A stretch of DNA of 64,000 nucleotides, taken from assembly GCA_023375675.1 (NCBI GenBank), contig JALQBC010000009.1, forward strand, positions 1 to 64,000. Reading direction: 5' to 3'. A model generated the notes under the pieces. The model was given only the letters and a program-made list of their open reading frames with translations. It was not told the origin of the DNA and did not search any database. Origin of the DNA: Cytospora piceicola (lineage: Eukaryota; Ascomycota; Sordariomycetes; Diaporthales; Cytosporaceae). Position numbers and translations under genes: made by a program. Shown here one piece after another: positions 44,608-55,547 of this stretch (positions within the stretch are counted from its first letter, which is position 1; each line of letters begins with the position of its first letter).

Positions 44608-45879
44608 ATTTCCGGCAGCGACGGACGGAACAGCTTTAAAATGACGGAGTTGAGAAGGGCGTTGGTTGAAAGGAGGGGAGGGGATAAAGCCGCCTGCGCG
44701 CACAAGAAATGAATAGTGGGAAGCAGGAAAGGGAAGGAAAACAACAATTGTGTGCTCTATTCCGCCCTTTGAGGATCAATCTCTACTCTTCGGGGTTGGG
44801 GGAGAACGAGACGGATGAGAAGGAGGAATTGGTGCGTGCGTGCGTACGTGAGAGAAGGCAGAGGTGAGTTCGAGACACGAGGCACACGAGGCGAGGCACA
44901 CACACACACACAAGCACAGTGCTTTTCGACGGAGCAAAGCAGCAGGAAGCGGGAGCAGGAAGCAAGCAAAGCAGGACTGGTACGGAGTACATTACTATGT
45001 AGAGGACACACACACTACCTTGGGAAACCCTGGAAAGCCGGTCTGTGTTCCGCTGTGGCCAGTGTGTGGTGTGTGTGGCTCGCTGCAACAGGGCCTCCTG
45101 GGGCGCGAGTCGCAGTCGAGTGGCCTGAGTGGCTGAAGGGTTTCAAGGCCTGCAGTAGCAGCGGGCCACTGTAGCGCGAAACCGCCCAGCGCCAACCAGA
45201 GCCGGAGCAGACCTGGCAGGGCCAGCAGTCATGGCAGGGGGTCGCCAGCGCACCAAGCCGAAACGAGCGACGAGCTGGCAGTTGCCAGTCACGCAGTGAT
45301 GATGAGCAAAAACCGGGTCCCGGGGGGGGGGAGGGTGCTGCACGATGGCCTGTGTGGTCCAAGACCTGCTCCAAGGTCCAGGTCCACGTTATTGCTTTGT
45401 TCCCCGGGCCAAGCACCAGTCGGGAAACACTGGGAACATCTGGGAAATATTGGAGTCAAATATTGAATTGGAACACATGCAGGTTTAGTTGGGGGGGGGG
45501 GGTGCAAGGAGAGGGCAGGGGGAGGATGGCCAGACCTTCCAGTTTGCACCACTTGGGCACGCTGCAGATCTCCCTAGTCAAGTACCGTACATTAGATACA
45601 GTTGAGCACTCCGTACATATAAACACGACCCATTGTTGATCATCTTCAACGTCACAGCCTCTCTCAGCCCAGAGGATGAAAACAGTCAATCCTGCCCAAA
45701 AATGATCCCAGACAAGCTGACGGTTTAAAGTTATTAATCTACCAGTTCTAACTACCTACCCAGATAGATACCTATACGACAGATAATATACCTCAAACCC
45801 AGCAAGGAGGATCATTTCCAGAGTGGCCATGGAGTGTCAGATTGTATCAGAGAGGCAGGCCACATACCTAGCTAGGTAC

Positions 45880-46003
45880 ACATGTACCTACCCACCTTAC
45901 CTGCCTACTTAAGTACCTAGGTACCTACCTAGCCTACCTGCCAACCTACCAACCTACCAAGTAGGTACCCAAGTACCTACCTACCTACCTACCTAGGTAC
46001 TTC
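45880..46003. repeat. AGGTAC/TACCTACC degenerate repeat cluster
   Basis: Dense run of ctacc, aggtac and ctaggtac units on both strands, giving many overlapping small palindromes (for example aagtacctaggtacctac). The same motif recurs in other spacers of this window but not in exons. Confidence 0.8.
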
Positions 46004-46364
46004 AATCAAATATAGACCGGCCCTACTTTTTAACAACGAACGAACTGCCACAAAATCTACGACTCGTCAAGTCCGGAGCCGGGGTACGCGGACATACTTA
46101 CGGTAGGTACCATGACATGACGGTGAAGAGGTCTTGTGTGAACCTTGATTTCGGGGAATTCAAACGAAACATTGGCAGACAGAGTCCCGAAGAAATGATG
46201 AATACGGACGTACAAATGGGTCGATCCATTTGGGGGCACCTGGGCATGGCCACAAAAACACGCATGATCGAGAGAGAGAGACACACGCACACTCAATCCT
46301 CCCCAAACTGACCGAAAGGAATCTTGATCAGTAATAAACAAGCAGGGTCCTCGTCAGACCGACC

Positions 46365-46399
46365 GTCAGTCAGTCAGTCAGTCAGTCAGTCAGTCAGTC
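46365..46399. repeat. (AGTC)n microsatellite
   Basis: Eight to nine uninterrupted tetranucleotide copies. Confidence 0.9.
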
Positions 46400-47363
46400 C
46401 AGATGTCAGCAACACCCCCCTCGAGCTCGGCCAGCCACGAGCATTAATGACTTGGTCCCGACACCATCACCGTTCAAGGCTAGTCGCATGTCAAAGGAGA
46501 CCCGACCCGGGAGAGGGCACCTGGGAGCCTCGAAGCTTCTACCCAGCAGCCCCAGTCACCCACGCCACAATAACTGACGAGAGCGAGTGTTGCATATTGT
46601 ATGTCTGTCTCAGACAATGACCGTCGAACATCTCCAGCTGGGTCTGCTCCTTGGCTGGATGCTAAGTACAGTATGTAGTTAGGTAGGCTGGCAGGAAATC
46701 ACAATACACAACGGCTTCTTCCTTCTTCTCAAGGCCACATGCAAGCCACGCTGGCATCACATCACATTCGGATCTCCATGAAAATGTGCACGTCAAACTA
46801 GCTCAAAACATCATCGACCCCACACACTCCCTAACTGTACTGAGCGATACCGAATCTTCCCGTCCAATGCCCAGCAACCCGCGGAAAACACAGTGCCGGA
46901 TCCGTACATGCAGGCAGATCGTTGTGGCTCCAGTCTAAAAAGAGGTCCCTCTCTATTCTCAACTTTCAGATCCGATTCATGGCCTTGCTATTCAAGAACG
47001 GCCGGTGTGAGCAAGATGTATGTTATAGGTATCTGGTTCAAGCCAGTGTGCGTTGGTAGATTGCATGCAGCGATATCACAGTAATTACTACTCAAGTACG
47101 CTTTCCTCATCCTCGAGCCTTTCTTTTGCCTCTATGCGCTCTTCCCAACATCAGCCCTTCGGGTTTTCCGATTGAGCTGGCCTAGTAGCGTTTGATACAT
47201 CTGATAAAAACCTTTGTCAGACAACGCGGCACGCCGGCCCTGGTGCAGTACAATTCGCACTCCATCCCATTTTTAGGTATCTTCGCTCAAAAGTGACCTC
47301 GCCCCCCAACACTTGTGTTTGTTTATTCGATCCTTTGTGCAACATCTTCTCTTTATGAAATCC

Positions 47364-50219
47364 TCATCCTCGTCGGTACACGTCCCTCGGGGCGCTGTCC
47401 ATGTAAGTCAATCCGTCACTGAGCTCCTCCACTGGCTCTCCGTAGCCTCGCGCCTCGTAGTCCGGCCACTGCCGCACATACTGCTGTTGCTGCTGCTGGT
47501 GCTGCTGATGTTGCGGAGCCGCCATCATCGGCCGCACGCTATACGCTCGAGGCGGAGGCATGGCCTGCCGCTCGTCTAGGATAATTGGCGCTGCATATTC
47601 ACCTGGAACAGGCTCTGGTCGGACGCTCGTCATCCGGATCATATCCGGCCTGCCTGGCTGCTCAGGGCGAACGGTGGTGCCTCGCACACGATACTCTCGA
47701 GGCAGCTCATTCCCTGGCATCCGGTCTTCCACCCGCCGTACTTCATAATACTCTTCGCCAGCTTGAGCGGCAGGTGGTACTGCCGGGTACTCCCGCTCAC
47801 GATAGTAGCGGTACTCAGGAACCGCGTAGTCTGCCGGCCTGGTTACCACACGTCGAGTGGTCGCGTAGCCTGAAGGAGAAGCTGCCCCCCTGTAGATGGC
47901 TTCCTCGTCATACCGGCTCGAGCTGGGCATAGTAGACGCGGCACGAACTGGTGGAGGAGGACCTCGCTCATAGATAAACTCAGGCTCGCCGTAAGCACTT
48001 GCTGGAGCAACAGAGCGCCGGACAACTGTCGTTGATCGAGGAAGATCGTAGTACTCTTCGCGCTCATCATAGACTGGTCTGGGGACAACAGAGCGCCTGG
48101 TCACCACTGCCTCTGGTCTTGGCGCGGGATCCAAGTACTCGCGCCCGAACTCATCAACATGTACCACTCTCGTGCGCGGCAGACGAGGAGGGCCCATGGC
48201 GTTGGGTGTACGTTCTTCAACCATGACGGGAGAGCGAGACCGGTCGCGTTCAGTGACATGGCGTATTACAGTACGCGGTGGATCCCGAGTATCATAGTAC
48301 GGAAGTGGCCGGTCAATCCCGGCTCGAGAGGCAGACCTGATAGTCCGCACCTCGCTTGGCGCATACTGATACGGCGGCGCGCCAAGCGAACCGCGGCGGA
48401 CGTACTGAACAGTCTCGGCTGGGCGAATGTCATCGCGGGGATCCCTCCTTGAAGGCTCTGTCAGCACGATGGGGCGGGAATCTGGACGAGTGTGTTGTCC
48501 GATGGGACTATCGTAGCCCGGAGCAACCCTCTCTTCCCTATATACACGTGCAGGATAGCCTTGTTGAGGGACTATTTCCACGGGTTCCTCAACTCGAGGA
48601 TCCTCATAGCCCTGCTCCTGCACCGGTCGCTGAACTTGCCTTGGGCGCTTGTTGGGTCGGGAATACTGCGGAACAGAGATAGGAGACGGAGACCGAGGCT
48701 CCGGCTTGATGTATGGCGTGGGCTCATTGTTGGTGGCCATGCGATCAGCCTTCCTCTTGTTCTTTTTCTTCCCCTTCTTGTTTGGCTTGCCGCCTTGTGG
48801 TGAGCTCTCAGGGCTAGAACCATTCGATCTATCGTTCCTGAGTGCCGCAACTTGTGCAGGAGTCGCCTGAGCTGGCGGAGCGTTCTGTTGGGGGGCTGGA
48901 GGCTGATGTGAAGTTGCCAAGGGAGACACATGAGCAGGCTGGGGAGCAACAGGAGACAGGTTGTGTATACGAAGGATGGGGGACTGACGGCGACCAAAGC
49001 TTCGGTCAATCAGCTGCTGAGTGGCAGTCACGGGGTGACGCTGAGCAGATGGCTGTCCACCGCCGACCCGCCCAGAGTCTTGGGAACTGCTCGCCTCCCC
49101 GCTGTCCTGGGACGAAACTATCTCCATTGGACCAGCATCTGTAGTTCTTGAATTTCCAACCCCTGGCCCCCTCTGGTGTTCATACGAATATGTGGTAGCG
49201 CTGCGGGATTCGGGCACGACTGCCTGGGAGTTTCGGTACTGCTGAGGTTGAGTTGCACTCGCACTTGTTACAGCGGGTGGTGGAATAGCTACCGCAGATA
49301 ACTGGCCAGGTACTGGACTTGCTTCAATGACCATGGGGGGCTCGTAATGGGAGCCCTCGCGTGCTTGGGCGTCCCCAGGTTCGACAGAATTGGGTATGCG
49401 GTGCGCCTGTTGCGATTCCGGGGTATCGTGCTTGCTGGAGTAGAAAGTGTCATCGCTGACAGAATCACTTGCAGCACCGCTTGCATTAGCTGCTAGATTG
49501 GCATCAGTCTGTGATAGAGCAGAGCGTTGCACCCGCAGGAGGGCTTCCATCAGAACGTTAGCGAGGTCAAAGTCAGCAGGGGCTTCAGCCGATTGTGAGT
49601 TTCTCGTGGCCTTGTGCTGTTGGAGTTGCTCGCTTAGAGCACCCTCAAGTCGCCTCCTTTGCAGAGAAAGCTCGGCCTTGATCAGGTCATCAGACTTGGT
49701 AAGAAGCACGGGATCGAACTGTACGTTCCCCGAGTTCTCGCTGAGCCGCTTTGCAGTGCTGGCCGTGGCTCTAGGGCCAGTCGGAACACCAGACGTGTTA
49801 CTCGTGAGGCCAACAGACGGCTCAAGTCCTGGGATTTGCCCAGAGGTATTATTCGAAGCAGGTGTGACAGTATGCTGCGAGTTCGCGTTGAACGAGCGCA
49901 AATTGTTGACGAGCTGAGGCGAGTGAACCGGACCCAAATGTTTCGGTCTCGCAGATTTCGGACCAGTAGGCACGTTAATCACTGACGCTGCCGGTCCAGA
50001 TGGCGGGCTCGAAGATTCAATGCTCTTCTTTGTAGCTACAAGATGCGGCGGCACCTTGATCCTTGGGTGAGCCCCCGACAGCACCTCATCCCGTAATTTG
50101 ACAATCCTCTCGCATTCCCGTATTTGATGTTTCTCCTCCTCCGATAGCCCAACTGAGCCTTCGAATGCCATGATAGGCATTGACGTTGACGGCAGGGCCG
50201 CTAGGGGGCCCTGAGCCAT
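47364..50219 (-). CDS. Large low-complexity protein of unknown function
   Basis: Single exon, 951 residues. The first 60 residues (LSEEEKHQIRECERIVKLRD, then HPRIKVPPHLVATKK) look like a short conserved helical module. Two VPTGP(K/R) motifs follow, then a possible coiled coil (AELSLQRRRLEGALSEQLQQ). The rest is Pro/Ser/Gln-rich and apparently disordered, with a basic lysine cluster near the middle (GGKPNKKGKKKNKRKADRM) that could be a nuclear signal. The last 400 residues are rich in Arg, Tyr, Glu and Pro, resembling RNA-granule-type low-complexity domains, and end with a His/Gln run encoded by a CTG/TTG-rich tract at 47475-47515. I recognise no enzyme or named family. The length of open frame and even composition make it a convincing gene. 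Confidence 0.7.
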   Translation of the reverse strand: MAQGPLAALPSTSMPIMAFEGSVGLSEEEKHQIRECERIVKLRDEVLSGAHPRIKVPPHLVATKKSIESSSPPSGPAASVINVPTGPKSARPKHLGPVHSPQLVNNLRSFNANSQHTVTPASNNTSGQIPGLEPSVGLTSNTSGVPTGPRATASTAKRLSENSGNVQFDPVLLTKSDDLIKAELSLQRRRLEGALSEQLQQHKATRNSQSAEAPADFDLANVLMEALLRVQRSALSQTDANLAANASGAASDSVSDDTFYSSKHDTPESQQAHRIPNSVEPGDAQAREGSHYEPPMVIEASPVPGQLSAVAIPPPAVTSASATQPQQYRNSQAVVPESRSATTYSYEHQRGPGVGNSRTTDAGPMEIVSSQDSGEASSSQDSGRVGGGQPSAQRHPVTATQQLIDRSFGRRQSPILRIHNLSPVAPQPAHVSPLATSHQPPAPQQNAPPAQATPAQVAALRNDRSNGSSPESSPQGGKPNKKGKKKNKRKADRMATNNEPTPYIKPEPRSPSPISVPQYSRPNKRPRQVQRPVQEQGYEDPRVEEPVEIVPQQGYPARVYREERVAPGYDSPIGQHTRPDSRPIVLTEPSRRDPRDDIRPAETVQYVRRGSLGAPPYQYAPSEVRTIRSASRAGIDRPLPYYDTRDPPRTVIRHVTERDRSRSPVMVEERTPNAMGPPRLPRTRVVHVDEFGREYLDPAPRPEAVVTRRSVVPRPVYDEREEYYDLPRSTTVVRRSVAPASAYGEPEFIYERGPPPPVRAASTMPSSSRYDEEAIYRGAASPSGYATTRRVVTRPADYAVPEYRYYREREYPAVPPAAQAGEEYYEVRRVEDRMPGNELPREYRVRGTTVRPEQPGRPDMIRMTSVRPEPVPGEYAAPIILDERQAMPPPRAYSVRPMMAAPQHQQHQQQQQQYVRQWPDYEARGYGEPVEELSDGLTYMDSAPRDVYRRG

Positions 50220-50933
50220 CGTGATGTGCTGAAATGAAGGGAAGTTCGGACTGGCGCAGAAAGCGAATACTGATCTGTGCCCGAAATTTGAGTAGAAAGC
50301 TTGTTAGCAAGGCAATCTCTAGACTCCCAGAACGTTGCGCAAGCTAGATCGTTGCGACTTCAGATCAGAAGCAGCTAGCAAGCGTATTGAATGGACGTTG
50401 AGGAGATGGTGTGTTGGGTGCAAAAGGCCACCCAGATCAATCAATGTCCAGCTGTCCCGATGACCGATGGGAAATTGCGAGCATCGTTGCAAGCATCGAG
50501 GTTTTTGTTGTTCAGGCTCAGTCGCTACGTTCGTTAGTCATCAAATCGCCCCTTGCTGTTTTAGCAGCCCACATATTCAGGATGTACCTAGGTACCGGTC
50601 CAAACTCGGGATACGGTCCTTGACCAGCCCTGCCAGCTTGCTGCAATTGTTCTTGATCCGAGACCTTCTGAAGCCGTTTATACCTCTACTCATTGCTCTG
50701 GCCAATATGCGATTGCCAATTCATGCATTTAGAACAATTTCAGTCATAAGGTACCTACTCAGAACTCTAGAGCTACCTGGCCTGAACTGCTCCTGTCTAC
50801 GGGTGTTAGCCGGCGTGACTCAGCTTGTATAGCTCTAACTTGTCATATAAGGGGCAACAGGATTAGACGTATCGATCAAGGCAAGACGGATCTCAAAGTA
50901 ATATACAAACCCGCAAGCACCACAAACGACAGG
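50220..50933. other. Divergent intergenic region
   Basis: About 710 bp between the 951-residue gene (minus) and the HAD gene (plus). Contains two AGGTACC-type motifs near 50585 and 50750. No gene. Confidence 0.55.
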
Positions 50934-51844
50934 ATGGAATCGAAGACCCAAGAGCCTGTTGCGAATGGCGCCTCGTCGCCGAAGCCTGTTTTCTTCTTGT
51001 AAGCGATCCCTGATATCACTTACGAAGTGTGAGGAGTTAGTTATAGAATCTAACGATCCCTGTAGTGATATAGACAACTGCTTATACCCCAAAAGTCAGT
51101 ACAGGTACTGGGCAGCCGCAGGTATGATGCTGACGGTGAATCAGGCGCAAGAGTCCATGATATGATGGCAGATTTGATAGACAAGTACTTCGCGGACCAT
51201 CTTAATCTACCTACGGACGAGGCCACCAGACTTCACCAAGAGTACTACACAAGCTATGGCTTGGCAATAGAGGGACTGGTGCGACATCATGAGATCGATC
51301 CTCTCGAGTATAACACCAAAGTAGACGACGCCCTTCCCCTGGATGATGTCATCAAGCCGAGGCCAGAGCTCAAGAAGCTTCTCAAGGACATTGACCGGAG
51401 CAAGGTCAAGCTGTGGCTCTTTACAAACGCCTACATCAACCACGCACGCAGGGTCATACGGCTCCTGGAGATCGAGGACATGTTTGATGGAGTAACTTAC
51501 TGCGATTACTCCTCGGTGCCATTCGTGTGCAAGCCGCAGAAGGAAGCATATATAAAGGCTATGAAGGAGGCAGACGTGCAGACATGGGAGGACTGCTATT
51601 TCGTGGGTAAGTATCAACGATGCCATACAAGAATGAAAGTACCTCAGCCTCACTGGAGATAACGTTAACGAATTCGACAGACGACAACTATAACAATTGC
51701 GTCAAGTCCCAGGAACTGGGATGGAACACGGCCCATCTTGTAGAAGAGGGTGTCCCGATACCCAAGAAGCAAGCGTCCAAGTACCAGATTCGCCATCTGG
51801 AAGATCTCAGGGCAACATTCCCACAATTCTTCAAGACGACTTAG
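50934..51844 (+). CDS. HAD-family pyrimidine 5'-nucleotidase (Sdt1/Phm8-like)
   Basis: Four exons: 50934-50998, 51066-51094, 51145-51606 and 51681-51844, 239 residues. Exon 2 is only 29 bases and carries the catalytic motif; splicing gives VFFFDIDNCLYPKSARVHDM with nucleophile Asp and the second Asp two residues on. Motif II is WLFTNA, motif III the Lys in VCKPQKEAY, and motif IV the acidic pair in FVDDNYNN, rebuilt by the last join. This order identifies the haloacid dehalogenase fold with the helical cap of the Sdt1/Phm8 group. Relatives dephosphorylate UMP/CMP and other mononucleotides or lysophosphatidate. Cytosolic, no signal peptide. Confidence 0.86.
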
Positions 51845-52250
51845 AGATGGAGAGTTCAGAGTGCGCATGGGATTAGAGATACTTGTACCCACGGGTAGGA
51901 ATAATAGAAGCATTCGTGTATTTTAAACTTTACTGGTGTTTTGGATTTTGGCTTCCGGACAATCTGCTCCCTCTTTCTCTGTTGGAAGACTCGACAACTT
52001 GAGCGAACTTTCAGGCCCTCTCTTGCATCCATAACGGCTTGCATTGGCCTCGCGAAGCATTCCTGCTGTAGCAAATTCTAGTATGTGGTGAATCCATACC
52101 TTGAAGGAGCTCCTATCATATCTGTATGTAATTCAGGCCTCTTCAGCGCCGCTCTCTGTTCCTCTCTGGGTATCTGTTCTCGTGTCAACGCCATGCCTAC
52201 CTATTCCCAAAACGCCGAAAGCCACTTTTAAGTATTCCATCCAATCCAGC
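51845..52250. other. Convergent intergenic region
   Basis: About 400 bp between the HAD gene and the Med21 gene stop codons. Probable 3' UTRs only. Confidence 0.55.
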
Positions 52251-52794
52251 TCATGGTCGTTTTGTGCTTCGGATAACCTGGTCCAACTTCCCTTGGACCG
52301 CATTCATCTCGCGTATCGCAGTCTGCCGTTGGGCCTCAGCCGTTCTGAGCTCCTCCTCGAGCTCCCTGATAGACCGCTCCTGTGCTTCTGCGTTGTTCTC
52401 GAGGCCGGGTAAGGAGGATATGATGAACTCGATCTGCTGTTCCTTGAGGACCAAGTCGCGCGCTAGTTCATGCTGGCCGGCCTTGAACTCGTCGGGGGCA
52501 ATAGGAAGGACTATTTCCGTCGATCGTGAGAAACTGGCCAAGTAGCTTCTGGGATTGGAAACGTAGCAGGGGATGCTTGCTCACTCTCTTTGCGATCCTC
52601 CTCTGGCTTCACCTCTCTGATTTTATCATTCGGACCCAGAGTTTCGCGGTCGTGGTAGCGGTGGATGAAGTGGATGCATGCGACGAATTGTTGCGCCAGC
52701 TGCAATGGCTCTTAGTAAGTGGTCGCACAACATAGACACGGCTCATACATACCTGATCTACAGCATCCTGAAGCTGTGTCAACCTATCACCCAT
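52251..52794 (-). CDS. Mediator of RNA polymerase II transcription subunit 21
   Basis: Three exons: 52794-52753, 52699-52585 and 52510-52251, 138 residues, the typical size. The protein opens [31 protein letters not shown], which is the conserved Med21 N terminus, and continues [20 protein letters not shown] and LPGLENN, then a long coiled coil to the end. Med21 pairs with Med7 in the hinge of the Mediator middle module in the nucleus. The second intron was chosen (GTGAGC…AATAG) because it is the only short one that restores phase into LPIAPDEF; about three residues at this join are uncertain. Confidence 0.88.
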
Positions 52795-53046
52795 CTTGTT
52801 CAGGTGTGCGCAAGTGCTGAAACAGTGAAGTAGTTGCTGGGAAGACAGTCGTGGTTGAGGAAGAGCGGCTAGCAGGGGCATAGAGTGTATGGACGACTTC
52901 CAAAGTTATCTCCGATAAGACGGGTGGCCCAAGCTTCTGGTCGCGCGATCTGCACTTACATGTCTGAGTTCCAATTTTGCCCTGGCGTGCTGAGACCCAA
53001 CCACCACTCTCTTGCTCTCACTCTCATCAAACGACATGTTACGGTG

Positions 53047-53823
53047 ATGAGATCCATTGTGCAACATGGGCTGAGAGCTCATCATATGCGCCTGCTGAGG
53101 CCAGTCTTACCGACGAGTTGTGTCAATAATGCTAAGGTCCCATTTGCATCGGCATGGACGACCAAGAGGCTCAATTCTTCGACTGCTATATTGCACTACC
53201 CGGAGCCGCCAACCGCCAACCACAATGACCTGGCGTCCTTTCTCAAGTACGTGGAGCGATCAGGACTAGACCCAAAAACCACGCTCTACGTGGGTACTCA
53301 CTATGAGTACACAGTCGCCCAAGTCCTCTCCAAGTATGGCTTCTACCTGCAGAGAGTAGGTGGCCAATCAGACTACGGCATCGACCTGCTCGGGACGTGG
53401 ACTGTGCCATCGTCTAGCGAGCCTCTCAAGGTCCTGATTCAATGCAAAGCCATTTCCAGGAAGTCCTCGCCGAACTTGGTCCGGGAGCTCGAGGGCGCCT
53501 TTGTCGGAGCACCAGTCGGATGGAAGGGTCATGGGGTACTGGGGATCTTTGTCACGGAGAAAACGGCCACGAAGGGTGTAAGGGATTCTCTCGGGCGGAG
53601 CAAGTGGCCGATGGTATTCGTCTCTTGCTCCAGAGAGGGCCGGGTACAGCAGATGTTATGGAATCAAAGGGCGGAGGAAGAAGGCCTGGAGGGATTAGGG
53701 GTGACAATCCGACACGCTGGGTCAGATGGTGAGCCACAGCTCTTACTGACATGGAAAGGCCAACACCTCGCGATAGAAGATGGATCTGATGTCTCGGGGT
53801 CTGCTGTAGCAGTAGAGAGATAG
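53047..53823 (+). CDS. Rrg7-like mitochondrial protein with PD-(D/E)XK fold
   Basis: Single exon, 258 residues from the ATG at 53047. The first 45 residues (MRSIVQHGLRAHHMRLLRPV, then Ser/Arg/Lys-rich) are a classic mitochondrial presequence, which decides this start over the ATG at 52960. The body matches DUF2034/Rrg7, required for respiratory growth in yeast: YVGTHYEYTVAQVLSKYGF, GGQSDYGIDLLGTW, VLIQCKA, then ELEGAFVG and GVLGIFVTEK. The pattern Glu…Asp…(x)QCK is that of a restriction-endonuclease-like fold, so a nuclease or nucleic-acid-binding role in mitochondrial DNA maintenance is possible but unproven. Divergent from MED21, with 252 bp between start codons. Confidence 0.82.
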   Translation: MRSIVQHGLRAHHMRLLRPVLPTSCVNNAKVPFASAWTTKRLNSSTAILHYPEPPTANHNDLASFLKYVERSGLDPKTTLYVGTHYEYTVAQVLSKYGFYLQRVGGQSDYGIDLLGTWTVPSSSEPLKVLIQCKAISRKSSPNLVRELEGAFVGAPVGWKGHGVLGIFVTEKTATKGVRDSLGRSKWPMVFVSCSREGRVQQMLWNQRAEEEGLEGLGVTIRHAGSDGEPQLLLTWKGQHLAIEDGSDVSGSAVAVER

Positions 53824-54129
53824 TCCTGAACCTCTCGATGCGATCCCTCAAATTACATTTTCAGCCTGGAGGGCACTCTTTACTTGTGCCCCTTGACCCT
53901 GCTTGGCGCCTAGAAGACCTTTGTCCATCAAAACGCTCGATGCCCCATTTTACTCTACGTCGATTTTGCAGAAAATCCACGCCGCCGAAAGTCAGTTCAC
54001 CAGATCCAAGCCAGTCCCAAAATGCTTGTGTTGATGTGACTTGGAGCAGTTCGAATAACCACATCAACAAATGCTCTCCTCAATGGCGACACTCCATCAA
54101 ACTCATCATATCTTAAATATCTCTAGCAC
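53824..54129. other. Convergent intergenic region
   Basis: About 300 bp between two convergent stop codons; nothing recognised. Confidence 0.5.
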
Positions 54130-54642
54130 TCAGTCTTCCCATACGGCGGCCTTTGCCTTAGCAGCCTCTTCCTCCTTTCGCTTTTGCGCGGCCTTCTCTT
54201 CTTCTCTCCTCTTGCGTTCTTTCTCGCGAACAGCCTTGTCGTAAGCTTTCTGCTCCTCCGTCTGCCTGGGTGCCCTCAATCCCAAGCCAGCAGCAATCAT
54301 TCTTCTTGCGACAGCATCCGTCTTCTCTGGGCGCGCTGCTGGGGACAATGGGTCTGGTGCTATATGATAGCCGGCAGGTGAGTCCAGGGGCGAAAATGAT
54401 CGTTGGCCTTGGCTCGGAGAGGCGGGAGTTGGCGGCGGTGCGGATGTGCCATCGGAACCGACCTCGGAGGGCGTTGGCTGCGTGTCTTCTGTTTCCGTAT
54501 CGGATGAAACGTCTTCGTCTTCCCAGGAATCCGCTACCTTCTCTTTCTTCAGCTTCGGTTTGGTGGACTTCTTGGCGCCCTCTGTGTCTAGTGAAAGCTT
54601 CGCCACCGCCGAGGTGACGTCTTTGGAATCCTTGGAGGACAT
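54130..54642 (-). CDS. Small charged protein of unknown function
   Basis: Single exon, 170 residues from MSSKDSKD at 54642; an ATG 24 bases upstream is possible. Acidic Ser/Glu N-terminal half (ADSWEDEDVSSDTETED), a Pro/Ser-rich middle, a short conserved-looking segment (EKTDAVARRMIAAGLGLRAP), and a long Lys/Glu/Ala single alpha helix or coiled coil ending KAAVWED. The Trp-acidic motifs at both ends (SWEDED, VWED) are a notable symmetry. No named family recognised. Even spacing of charged residues and a full-length open frame support a real gene. Confidence 0.62.
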   Translation of the reverse strand: MSSKDSKDVTSAVAKLSLDTEGAKKSTKPKLKKEKVADSWEDEDVSSDTETEDTQPTPSEVGSDGTSAPPPTPASPSQGQRSFSPLDSPAGYHIAPDPLSPAARPEKTDAVARRMIAAGLGLRAPRQTEEQKAYDKAVREKERKRREEEKAAQKRKEEEAAKAKAAVWED

Positions 54643-55547
54643 CGCGAAGGTTATGTGTATTGACAAATATATATATATATGTGTGTGTGTATGGATGGTG
54701 CCACCTGAAATTCAGGAGAAGCGCCGGAAGATAGAATTGTTCAATGAGGTATCAGCGTTGAAACAGGCGCTGTCACGATGTAGCCTCCGGGAAGGTTGAC
54801 CTGGAGGGCGACAGAGTGGAATATCCAATTTTATTATAATGGTAAGATGTCTGCTTTTGAACGAACAAATAGTTTGTAAAGAGCGTTTCGGTCGACTTGC
54901 TAGGTGAGTTGCAGTGTGACTCGCAGTGTCGTTCTGCTGGAATAGAATACACACGGAAAACTTGCGGTATATAAAAAGGGGGTATATGTGTAAGCATGCT
55001 CCAGGTGGTGTCGAATGTGGAAGGGAACTGTCGTCATGTTATGTTAGGAGCCCCTGTGCACTGATGATCTGGTTTTACCCCGGATTTCAGTGCTGCAGTC
55101 TGGCAGTCTGGACAGTCTAGTCTCCACCTGGGCTGCCTGGCAGCCTGGCTGGCAGGCAAGGCTGTCCACCCACCCGCCCGGGCTCGTGCGTCAAACGCAC
55201 CCGGGCAACCTGGGCAGCTAGGCAGGCGGTGGCGCGATTCCGGAGTTCAGCCGAGGCTTGCCGAGTTTATGTACAGTTACTAGGTAATGTTGATGACGGA
55301 GACTATTTTCTGCCCCGGAGTCGCCATCGCAAAGCTCGCATGCAGCTTTGTCATCCACACTCTGCTGAGCTCCCAACACCGATCGCCACTACTGATTTAG
55401 GCACCACATTCTATGCTATTCTTCTCCTTCTACTCCTCACTGTATTCCTCCTGCCCATAAGTACAGCAGTCCTTTAGTTTTCGGGAAGGCATAGGCGTGT
55501 GACCTGCAACCCCAAGCTCCAGAAGCTTCGCCTTCTAATCAGACAAT
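54643..55547. other. Divergent intergenic region
   Basis: About 900 bp between the small charged-protein gene and the Lon gene. Contains a short alternating AT/GT tract (about 54666-54691) and a GC-rich patch of ggcag/cctgg units near 55125-55230. GAAGCTTC just before the Lon start resembles part of a heat-shock element but is too short to call. Confidence 0.5.

Larger units (their letters stand above)
44462..47363. other. 2.9-kb spacer rich in simple repeats
   Basis: Lies upstream of the KH gene (minus) and downstream of the 951-residue gene. Contents: (GAG)n near 44566-44600 followed by a G run, a (CA)n tract near 44899-44912, G runs near 45321 and 45491, an AGGTAC/CTACC cluster at 45880-46003, and (AGTC)n at 46365-46399. 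The CT/GA-rich stretch just upstream of 44461 fits a KH-gene promoter/leader. No coding gene supported. Confidence 0.6.

Noticed and set aside
46990..47080. Possible tRNA B box (ggttcaagcc)
   Set aside because: No matching A box, acceptor stem or cloverleaf could be drawn; no tRNA was found anywhere in the window by eye.
55515..55540. Heat-shock element before the Lon gene
   Set aside because: Only one GAA-nn-TTC pair plus an imperfect third unit; too weak to call.
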